A stretch of DNA of 64,000 nt from Acanthamoeba sp. SK_2022b (lineage: Eukaryota > Discosea > Longamoebia > Acanthamoebidae): NCBI GenBank assembly GCA_027943245.1, contig JANDJZ010000055.1:62001-126000 (forward strand). Direction: 5' to 3'. The first letter of the stretch is position 1. Every line of letters begins with the position of its first letter. The notes under the pieces were generated by a model. It saw only the letters and a program-made list of their open reading frames with translations. It was not told the DNA's origin and ran no database searches. This document shows, piece after piece, positions 11,301 to 20,500 of the stretch. A program made the position numbers and the translations under genes.

Positions 11301-13545
11301 GGCCCGACCTCGGTCGCATGATCGCCTCGGCCTCGCGTCGACACAAGGCCAACGCCAAGAACGAAAACGAAAACGAAAGCGAAAGCGGCGGTGGCCGACG
11401 CCGAAGAGCGAAGCGGTCCGCGGGCGTGCGTCGCGCGAGCTCGCCCGCGTCCACAACCGCGGTGCTGACCGCGGCATCGGTCTCCGTCGCCGAGGCCGTC
11501 GATAGCCGCCGGCGCATGAGCGCCAGCGCCTCGACGCATCACCAGCGGCCGAGCGGCCTGGCCAACACGCGGCGGGCGAGCGAGCAGCACGGGCTGACCG
11601 CGCGCCACGCCGCCAATCCCATGGACCAGTCGCTGTCGCAGCGCCTGATGAGCAGCGGCCGGGGCTACATCGCCGACAACGACGACAACGACGACTGGCT
11701 CGCGGGAGCCTCGGCCTCGTCGCTTCGCTCTTCCGCGTCGTCTTCGCTCTCCGTTTCGTCGTCGGCCTCCTCGTCGGCCCTGTCGTCCCCCTGCTCCTCT
11801 TTCTGCTCGTCGTCCGAGATGCTGCTGCCCGTCTTCGCCAACGACTCGGCCACGGCCCAGCAGCGCCTGCCCGGCGGCCATTTTTCGTCGACCTCCCAGC
11901 AGGCCGCCACGGCTGAGGGCTACGTCGCCGGTGAGCTGCCGTTGTCGCCGCCCCCGCTGCTGCCGTCGCTGTCGTCTGCGCTGGCCGGCCTGCGTCGTGG
12001 CTCCGTGCCGGCCTTTGGAATGTCGCCCGCTCACCGCCTCCTCTCCAGCCCCTCGCTCGCCACCGGCGGCGGCGGCGTGAACCCGCACCACGCGAGCATG
12101 CCGATCATTCCTTCGCTCTCCTCGGTCTCTGACTCGCCCCTGCCGTCGCCCTCCCTGCCTCCGCTCCCGCTCAACTCCGACGTCGGCGCGGCGCCGCCTC
12201 CCTCGCCCTCGTCGGGCGGGTCGCTCTCCTCCGCGTCGTCGCTCACCATGTCGTCGGCACACCTCCTGCCCACCGTGACCGCGCGCCACCTCTCCCTCAA
12301 CTCGTGCGCGTCGCCGCGGGGCATTCCGCGCGTGCGCACGTCCACGCCGCCGCGGCCGGCCACCCCGCACGGCATCCCCTTGCCCCGCTCCGCGGGCGGC
12401 ACGCCGGCGGTGCCTCCGCTCAAGCTGCCCAAGCCGTCGCCCGACCGAAGCCACTCGACCTCGACCTCGTCGCCGGCGTCGGCGTCGACGGTGGGCGCGG
12501 GGCGTTCGTTCTACGTGCCTTCGTTTCCGCCCGAGGCCATGCTCCTGTCGCCGCGCTCGGGCGCCGCCGCGCCACCGCGCTCGGCCGAGGAGGTCTACCA
12601 GGACGTGCTGCGGGGCAAGCGCATCCTCGTGGTGGAGGACAACCTCATCAACCAGAAGGTCGCCCTCAAGATGCTCTCCTCCTTTGACTGCAAGGTCACG
12701 GTGGCCGAAAACGGGCTCGTCGCCATCAAGCTGTTCGAGGAGAGCTTCCGGGAGCAGCGCAAGCACGAGAACGGCGAGCCCCTCTTCCACGCCATTCTCA
12801 TGGACATCCAAATGCCCGTCATCGGTATACACCGTGTGTGTTGTGTGTTGCGTGTTGCGTGTGTGTGATGACTGACAATGGGCGCGCAGACGGGTTCGAG
12901 ACCGCGATTCGCATTCGCGAGCTGGAGGCGCAGTTCAACGAGGTCGAGGCGCAGAGGCACCACAATAGGCAGCAGCAGCAGCAGCAGCAGCAGCAGAGCC
13001 GCGACCAGAGGGGCGGGCGCGTTGAGTCGCCGCCCCGCGGGCCGCAGGCGGTGCCCATCATCGCGCTCACGGCGTCGGCGACGAAGGAGTACCAGCAAAA
13101 GTGCCTGGCCAAGGGCATGAACTGCTTCCTGTCGAAGCCGCTGAAGAAGGAGACGCTGGTCCGCACGCTGACGGACATCATCAAGCAGGCCGGCTACTAC
13201 GACGAGGCGGCCGAGCTGGCGCGCCGTCGGGCCGAGGAGGAGCGCGCCCACCAGCTCGCGCTGGAGGAGGCCGAGCTGCGCGCGCGCATGCAGAGGCAGC
13301 GCGAGATCGAGGAGCTGCGCGAGAAGCGGAAGGCGCGCGAGCAGGCCACGATCATGATGATGATGGGCATGGCCGCCACCAACGCCGCGATGGCGATGAA
13401 CAAGCTCCATAAGCGCGAGAAGCCCACGGGCCCGCGCGATGAGGACGACGTCGACGACAACGGGGAGCTCACCCGCCGCCGCATGGCCGAGCTGCTGCGC
13501 ACCAAGGGCAGGTCGCGCCACATCAAGCACAACAGCATCGGCTAG
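8328..13545 (+). CDS. Membrane hybrid histidine kinase with receiver domain
   Basis: Multistep phosphorelay sensor. The N-terminal region is spread over several exons and carries about five or six hydrophobic segments (about 8754–9650), giving a membrane-anchored input. The dimerisation/phospho-acceptor helix contains the H-box [12 protein letters not shown], split by an intron after the His codon (about 9893–10040). The ATPase follows: an N-box [11 protein letters not shown] (about 10497–10522), a DTGIGIP G1 box (about 10600) and [13 protein letters not shown] (about 10788–10830). A very long Ser/Pro/Asp-rich linker (about 10920–12590) leads to a receiver domain with VVEDN, phospho-acceptor Asp in LMDIQMP (about 12800) and a conserved SKP lysine (about 13135). 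The signal presumably passes His to Asp and then to a separate Hpt protein. The first in-frame ATG is 8328; ATG 8754, just before the first hydrophobic segment, is an alternative. TAG at 13543 ends it. Confidence 0.9.
9968..10013. repeat. CAA-rich simple repeat in intron
   Basis: Degenerate CAACAA/CCAACAA repeat in the intron that splits the H-box of the histidine kinase. Confidence 0.65.
12968..12997 (+). repeat. CAG trinucleotide repeat encoding polyglutamine
   Basis: An uninterrupted run of CAG codons, about nine or ten, lies in coding frame inside the receiver domain of the hybrid kinase. It falls between the helix encoded by [13 protein letters not shown] and the next strand, PIIALTASA. 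Such an insert would extend a surface loop. Confidence 0.9.
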
Positions 13546-13868
13546 GCGAGAGCCCTCCCCCAACCACCAAACCACCGCGAGCAACCGCCCTTGTGATGAC
13601 AGCTGGCAGCGCGCCATGCATTCCTCTGTATTTCTTTTAAGGAATAGGGAGCGTTACGATGTAACGAGATATCCGTAGAGCGGCCAGTAGCGGTAGCTGG
13701 TGCGTGTCTTGAATTCCTATTGCGTTACATACCCATATAAGTCCACCTGCCTCTCAGGCAACTGGCATCCAGGATCTACAACACCTGATCAGGACATGCC
13801 TAAGTAAGGTATCTTGCTCCTTCTCCGTCAAGGTCTGGTGGCCCCTACAGCTTTCGCACATACGAATC
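13546..13868. other. Intergenic region before phospholipase B gene
   Basis: 320 bp with no gene on either strand. It includes a TATA-like CATATAAG at 13734–13741, about 130 bp before the next ATG. A GAATTC-bearing stretch with stop codons in all frames precedes it. Confidence 0.5.
13734..13741 (+). promoter_or_regulatory. Possible TATA element of phospholipase B gene
   Basis: CATATAAG sits about 130 bp upstream of the signal-peptide ATG at 13869. The call rests on motif and position only. Confidence 0.35.
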
Positions 13869-15880
13869 ATGAACGACCACATGAAGCGACCGGTGCTGGG
13901 CCTGGTTGTCCTGCTGGCTGTGGCCTTGGTCGCCTGCTCGTCCCCAGCGAGTGGGGGAAGCTCACCTAGGGAGGATCGCCTGCGAGCCAAGGTGAGCGTG
14001 TTCTACCCCGACCTTTCCCCAGAACAGGCCGAAGCGTTCGTTCAGGAGGTGGCCCGCCAGACAGCCAAGGAACAAGACGACGAAGGTGTTCACCAGCGAT
14101 CTGAACAGTTTGACAACCATGTACACGGCTGTACGCAGTCCTTCTCGCTTACACTTGCACATAGCACTTTTCTTTTGCCTGTTGTGAGTAACCCCACCAA
14201 CACCCTCATCTTCTATTTATTGCTTCATCTCCACCCAACCAGCCAGGATTTTGGATACCCCCGTGGCCAAGTTCACCTGCAAGCCTTACGCGCAGAGCCG
14301 CCGCCAGCCACGCAGCGCCAAATACCTGCGACCAGCTGACATCAGAGTGCTGGGCGCCCTTGGCGACAGGTAAAAAGAACCTCTTCTTTGCCCTGGCAGC
14401 TCCCCCCTTCTCCGACTTACCACAAGCTTTACTATGGGTCAGCCTTACAGCGGCCTTCGGAGCCAAGTCTTCCAGCATCGCAGACCTGTTCAACGAATAC
14501 AGGGGAGTGTCATTCGCTGGTACTCGTAGCCAAGAGACGCCTGGCCATCACGAAGCTGTTTTCTCACGTTGAGCATAACGCTAGATGGTGGAGAGGGCCA
14601 CGTGGACACGGTGATCACGCTGGGCAACATCCTGAAGGAGTACTACTCGGAGATACAGGGTCTTTCCACTTGCAACGCCCCTCATCTTAACGTCGCTGTA
14701 ACCGGAGCAACTGCGCAGGGTATGGCCTCTATCCGATGCTATTCGCCATCCTCCGCCAGGCTCGCCTATAGGATCTATCTAACCGATTTACAGGTCTCCA
14801 GGCTCAAGTGGATGAGTACATCACCCGACTCAACAGCAGCCTCACCGGCTTTGACTACGAGCACGACTGGAAGGTAGCTTTTTCCCCCTCCCACCCTTCT
14901 TCGCTTTGGGGTTGTCCTTGCGGCCCCATGTGGAAACTGTGAACGTTGCTCAGAACCAGCGCACGTTCCAACTTATAGATGGTGTCGATCTTGATCGGCT
15001 CGAACAATCTGTGCAATTGGTGCCTGGACCCGGTGACCAACAGCCCTGAGAACTACGGTCGTCTGGTAGAGGAGAGCATTGACAGTCTTCACCAAAGAGT
15101 ACCGCGCTTGTTCATCAACCTCCTTACCCCAGCCGACATCACCATCCTCCGCGCCTACAGCGGATGTATGCACTACCATCCTCCGCGCCTACAGCGGATG
15201 TATGCACTACCTGCGCCAAAACCCTACGCACACGCACACACGCATACGCACACGCACACGCGCAGTACGCTGGCTCACTCTCGGTGCAGATGGCTTGTGC
15301 AGTGTCTACCAAGCCTACGGCTGCCCTTGCGCTGTGGCCCCGGAGGAAGTTGTTCCCACTCTGTCTGCGGTGCGAACAACCACTTAAAATGTGCGCGTCA
15401 TCTAGCGCGCTTACCTCTTGCGGCCATCTGTGAGCAGGTGCATGCGCAATACATGGCAGAGCTGGAGCGGATCATAGCCCTGCCCAAGTACCAAGACCAC
15501 GACGGCTTTGCGCTGGTACTGCAGCCCTTCCTCCGGGACACAGTGGTCCCGACCTTGCCTGGAGGAGAGCCCGACTTCTCCTACGCGGCGCCAGATTGCG
15601 TCCACTTCTCTGGTACAGCTCCCATCTGTTCGGTGGATATGAAGGCGACCCCATCACTTATGCGTAATGGTCAACAGAGAAGGCACACCAGGCTGCTGCC
15701 GTTGCTCTCTGGAACAATCTCGTAACCCCCTCAAAGCAGAAGGACACAACGTACCAGCGCCCTCCGTTGCATGTCGTGATCTGACATATGAGGCGCTTAC
15801 ACTTTCGCCACCTACGCAGGCTGTCCCCGGGTCAGGCCATCAAGTGTCCCGCGTACCGGTCCTTCTTTCCTCTCGTGTAG
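13869..15880 (+). CDS. Secreted phospholipase B1-like GDSL lipase
   Basis: SGNH/GDSL hydrolase of the PLB1 type, expected to remove both acyl chains from glycerophospholipids outside the cell or in the endomembrane lumen. It starts with a signal peptide (MNDHMKRPVLG, then a hydrophobic run ending LVAC). The family block ADIRVLGALGDSLTAAFG carries the catalytic Ser and is rebuilt across an intron (about 14330–14450). ILIGSNNLCNWC (about 14985–15020) supplies the oxyanion-hole Asn region. The acid/His motif DCVHFS continues after another intron into EKAHQAAAVALWNNL (about 15590–15720). A last short exon ending at 15880 would give the conserved AIKCP tail if an AG at about 15836 is used; otherwise translation stops at 15784. 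A 34-bp direct duplication overlaps a splice donor. The exons around 15290–15430 are uncertain. Confidence 0.85.
15141..15208 (+). repeat. 34-bp perfect tandem duplication
   Basis: Positions 15141–15174 and 15175–15208 are identical. Each copy carries the coding end of a phospholipase B exon (TILRAYSG) and the same GTATGC donor sequence, so there are two potential donors 34 bp apart. Confidence 0.95.
15211..15268. repeat. CACACG-type repeat in intron
   Basis: Alternating ACGCACAC/ACACGC units within a phospholipase B intron, just downstream of the 34-bp duplication. Confidence 0.7.
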
Positions 15881-15938
15881 TTCGTTGAGCTGGCAAACAT
15901 TGCTGTGGCCAAGGCTCGAGCACGTAGTCGTGCACAAA

Positions 15939-17081
15939 CTAGATCGCCGCGGTGTCTCGTTCTTCGCCCGCGCTTTCGCTCTCTGTCACGCAAGGTCGTG
16001 GAGGTTGCTGATCGACAGCGGTGAGGTGGTCGAGGTGGTCGACGAGCACATGGTCGTAGCTCAGGCACGGCGTGCGCTCTCCATCCCACATCGCCACCTT
16101 GGCCACCAGCACCAGCAGACTCGCCACTTCGACCGCGTAGCTTGTTTTTCTTCCATGAACTCTGCGTCATCAGTCTTGTCATGAGTCGGTGATGACTGCG
16201 CCCAAACGGTCATGGCCGAAGGCTGAAGGCCCAGCAGTCGTCCAAGCTCCTGCGTCGCCAGCACGTCTCGGTCTTCGGCGTCGGCTACCGACTGCGCCAC
16301 GAACAGGTCGTGCCACCGCTGCTGCTCGTCCCGCTCATTGGCGCTCTTTTCACGGAGGAGCCATTGGCGGCCAGGCTCGTCTGTGCCTGCAACGCAAAGT
16401 CGCTCGTACATACTGTGCTTGACGTGCTTGCGCTCATAGGAGAACAGCAGCTCTCTAACATCGCCGGTGCTACCTGTCTCTGGCTGGCGGCTCTCGTCGA
16501 CCGAGGAGGTGGCTAATATTGGCGCATCAGCGCCCGATGCCCCCCTCTTTTTTTGGCGCCAGTAGTACGGGGGTGGTGAGCGTTGGTCGCCATCGTTGGC
16601 TGCCTCGACAGGGGAAGTCGGACCAGCCAGCGCACGCGCGAGTTGACAAAGGCAGTAGAGCTTGGGTGACCGCCATCCTCACAGCCAACACTGAACGAAC
16701 GGCCATCGAGGAAGCGCAACGAGTCCAAGAAGGCCTTCATCGTCATCATCGATGTCGTCCCGTTGGCACAGCACCAAAGAAAAGCCACATGTGGGATATG
16801 AGGCGAGTTTGTGCCTCTCCTCTCCCTCCAAGTGGGAGAGCGTGGTTACCTGTGGTGGTTCGGCGGGACAGCGCCTGACACATGGGGAGCTGCTCCCGAT
16901 GCCTCGAGGCCTCTTCTGGCGTTGCGCAGACAAGCCAACGCCGGTTGCATCAACTGCCGATGACAACGAACAGCGCCGGGTGTCTTCGGGAGGCGACACA
17001 GGGAGCCATCGGTCGACGAGATCCAGCAGCTCAAACTGGGGCAACGCACCAGGGGCGATGAGGTCCACAGCCCACTTGACG
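15939..17081 (-). CDS. Uncharacterised multi-exon gene (approximate extent)
   Basis: I do not recognise this gene. Several minus-strand open segments have coding-like composition and plausible splice ends. One begins at about 17081 after a CACAG acceptor, reads through FELLDLVDRWLPV and ends at a CACAG/GTAACC donor near 16850. A segment containing KAFLDSLRFLDGRSFSV lies around 16600–16740. An acidic/helical stretch that includes ERDEQQRWHDLFVAQ spans about 16210–16400. A last exon contains VASLLVLVAKVAMWDGERT and stops at 15939. The start codon is not identified, and the reading frames were joined only by splice signals, so the extent and even the unity of the gene are doubtful. It converges on the phospholipase B gene. 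Confidence 0.4.
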
Positions 17082-17309
17082 CTGTGGCAGGTGAGGTGCG
17101 CTCAGCGCCAGCCTGCGCTTCACAACCACGTCGCTCTTCATTTCTTCAGACGCGACCATACAACCTCAACTACACACAACACACAACATGTACACGATCT
17201 CTGAAGATGAGCACAAGATAGAAGCGTGAAAGGAGCAGTCAAGGGAGGAGGACGTGGCGTGGGGAACAGGTATCGGTCTCGTGCGTGCTTTCGCGCAGTA
17301 ATCCGCCCA

Positions 17310-17495
17310 CTAGTCCTCGCTGGGCTCCTCCTGGCATTCGTACATGTGGCACCACTGCGCGTACCCCAAGAAGGCCTGGTGCAGCCTGCGCATGTGCCAC
17401 ACCTCGGGCATGCTGTCGACCTCCGCGTAGGGTGAAAGAAGAAGATAAATTCTAAGGGGTGTGCCTTCGTTACACTTGCAAGTGGTAGTATCCAC
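17310..17495 (-). CDS. Orphan C-terminal coding segment
   Basis: A minus-strand open segment ends with a coding-like tail (MPEVWHMRRLHQAFLGYAQW followed by a Cys- and Glu-rich end) and stops at 17310. A good acceptor precedes VDSMPEV near 17430. It lies downstream of the LamG-like exon that stops at 17536 and cannot be joined to it in phase. It may be the last exon of an unresolved small gene, or a remnant. Confidence 0.3.
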   Translation of the reverse strand: MDTTTCKCNEGTPLRIYLLLSPYAEVDSMPEVWHMRRLHQAFLGYAQWCHMYECQEEPSED

Positions 17496-17535
17496 GTTTA
17501 GTATCCGTTTCCGTCGGCACAGTCACAGTGCGTGC

Positions 17536-20500
17536 CTATGCAAGATACTTATTGCGTAGGTAACATAGAACCCAATCGCGAGCTGCCTCGTCCGCGGCAT
17601 GCACCGCCACGATCTCGAACAGATCCAAATACTCTTCAGCCTGCCGCAGAAAGGTCTCGGCAGAAGCACATGTAGAAGGAATCGTTGAGATGGTGCTGCT
17701 CGCGCCTTCGCAAGAGCCGATGCTTGGGTGCGAAGAGGTGGCACGCATTGAAACTATGGCCGCCCATAGTCTCTCTGCCGGGTCTAGTGTCTGAATAGCG
17801 AATGACGAACCCCGCGGAAAACGGAGGGCCACCAGTTTCGGCCTTGCTTCGCTGCTGACGAGTCGCGGGAGGGGAGTGGACTGCCCCACGACGCTAAGAT
17901 CAGTTGCATCGTGCTGGTTCCCGCTCTGGTCCTGCCAGAGCAATGCTGGTGAACTAACGCCGCTATCGGCCCGAAGCCAAAAGCGTAAACCAGGCACTGT
18001 GGGTGGGTTGAAGCTCATGATTAAGTTGCCCCACTGCCTATTATCTCGCTGGAATCAAAAAAAAAACTACGCACTTGATGAGAGCCGGTGATCTTGCAAG
18101 CGCGACCAGTGAAGTTGGTGCAGCAGCGGACAGTCGAAATGGATGACTGTATGCCAATTGTAACAGACAAGCAATCAGCAAAAGTGCCAAGTCCGTCGAG
18201 AGAGGGAGAGAGGGAGGGAGTGTGTGTGAGAGGGTAATGATGACATACACGGGATGCTTCGCTTGCGCGTCTCATCGGCACAGTCCGAAACCACGTTACC
18301 GCAGGCCAAGGTTTCGTCGGCCGCGTCTCCAAAGTCGACCTCGTCCACCACAGGAATGTTTTCACGCTCTGAACCGTCAATAGCTGAGGCTCGCGCCAGC
18401 ACCTGCCGCAGGGGCAGGGCGTGTTTCGCGGGCTTGGCTCGAGTGCCACCAAGAGGCATTGCCACCGCACAGCCATGCATGCAAAACACGTTGTGGCCCT
18501 TCTGAGCGATCGAGTCCGAGTAGTCGCACACTAGAGACTGTGCACCGGTGTCGCCGTTGGTCAAGAGGCCCAGTCGGTGGGTGACACCCTGCGAGAGGGG
18601 AGATGGGTCGCTCCCTGGCGAGCGCAGGAAGAGGTGGTTGTGATCGTCGTGCTTCGAGCTGTGAACAGCGCATTGACACTTCGGGTCCCGCACCAGCCTG
18701 AAGCGTCCCGATTCGAAAGAGGCCGTGATCGATTCCTCGCAGTCGTCGAGAAGCGATACGATGTGGATGAGGGCATGCGACTCCGAGGGCAACACCCCGT
18801 AGGGAAGCATTCCGGAATCCGTGTCTGAGGCGATCAGCACCTCGAATAATGTGGCATCGGATGGCCAGCGGTGGACGCAATCCTGCACTTCGGTTGGTGG
18901 TGTTGCGGCGCTGTCTTGACCGAGCGATCGGCGGAGGTCCGAAGCGAAGGCGAGGAGGGGGGCATGCTCGCACGACGATATCGTGTACGTGGTCTCAAAC
19001 TCTGTATGAGTCGGTGCGAGGCTCGCTTCGCAGAATCGAAGCCAGTCCTCCAATCCTTCGTGCGTGAGCGATGGTCCGAAGCAGCGAACGACGCTAGAGG
19101 AGGACCCATCGTTGACGGCGCCCTGTTCCGTACACCTAGCATAAATCACCAACTGGCGCCGCTCCAGATGACACGACCGGAACATATTGAGCGCCAGCAC
19201 GAACGCCCTTGATTGTTGGTCCGACGAGATGGTGTCCGATGTGTTCAAGCAAAGCACCATCGGCGCGGCGTGCTGCTTCATCAGCGCCACGTCGCGCAGC
19301 GTTTGGTGCAGCTGCGCCTCCTCTGAGCCCAAGGGGTCGATGAGACCTCCCTAAATAGGGCTCGGGGTCAGCAAGTGGGTACGCCTTTTTACCAGCGGAT
19401 TGCTTACCTCTGTCTCAAACTGCACGAGCCTCTTCTCCGCGTAGGCGGCCCAGAACGCCGTGCGGAGAGACTCACTTTCGAGGAGCGCAAACTGGTGCTT
19501 GAGGATCTGCGACAGCTGGTCGGTGTGCTCGAGGCCCTTTAGGTCCAGCGGGTTCGGCTCGCACTGGGCTTCTGCCAGCTCGTCAGTCTCGCGCGCCGCG
19601 CGCAAGAGGATACGGGATAGCGGCGGTGCTGCAGGTTGTGGCTTTTCCCACTTCCGATGGAGGGTCAGGGTCGGCCTCTGCCGCTGCTGGAGGCCAGCGA
19701 CGAGCGCAGCGAACTTGGGCCAAGCTGGGTGTGCAAGAATCCCGGGCAGCCTCGCCTGCGAATCCGCGCCGAGTAGCGAACCGGCGTCGGCGAAAAGATC
19801 CTGCAGTACGGGCCAGATGTCGACAAAGGCCAGGAGGTCGCTTCTCACCGCGGGCGACGCCGCTCGGCCGATAAGAGCGCCAATGGCCGTGCCAAGCGGA
19901 GGTCGGTTCAAGCAGAACGTCGCCAGCTGATCAGCCGCCTGCCTGTCTCCCACCAGGGTGACCAGGTTGGCAGGAGTTTTACCGCGGACCAGCATATCGG
20001 CGTAGCCGTGGACGGAGGCGGAAGATGCTAGGTCGACAGTAGGCACAAGTAGGTCCTTCCAGTGCAAGCTCAGAGTCGGATCGGGGGAAGTCGGTTCAAA
20101 GGGGAGACCCGCCAGGGGCAGGGCGGCAGCCGATTGCGCAGGTAGCGTGGTAGGGAGGGCCTGTCGGTTGAGCTCTTCGGTTCTGCCATCCCTGCGCGGC
20201 ACGTGGTCGTCTGTAGAATCGTCCCTGAAGGGATTCCCTAAACCGGGAATTGCTAAGTGAGGGTTCTCCCGGCCGACTCCGGGGGCTGTCCGGGGCACCA
20301 CTCGTGACTCGTTGATATCGTAGAAGGCTTTCATCTGCTCCTCTATGTCCAGGTCGTCTCTGTCCTCCCAAGGTAACCAATCGTCACGTTGCTGTTGGAC
20401 ACCTAAGCCAGCAAGTCCATCGTCGTGATCGTCATCGAATTCATCAGCTTCTTGCTGGAATTCAGCTTCCGCATTGCCTGCGAGCTGCTCCATCTCGCTC

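Noticed and set aside
10691..12832. 713-codon open frame on the minus strand
   Set aside because: It lies opposite the histidine-kinase linker and catalytic region. It consists of Arg/Gly/Ala-rich low-complexity sequence produced by strong third-position GC bias, with no domain.
13546..13868. Possible tRNA or small RNA in the spacer
   Set aside because: No B-box-like GGTTCGAAT motif with matching acceptor-stem pairing was found here or in the other spacers.
13906..13935. Bacterial lipoprotein lipobox (LVAC) in the phospholipase B signal peptide
   Set aside because: The gene has introns and a eukaryotic PLB1 architecture. LVAC at a signal-peptide end can arise by chance, so it is not evidence of lipidation or transfer.
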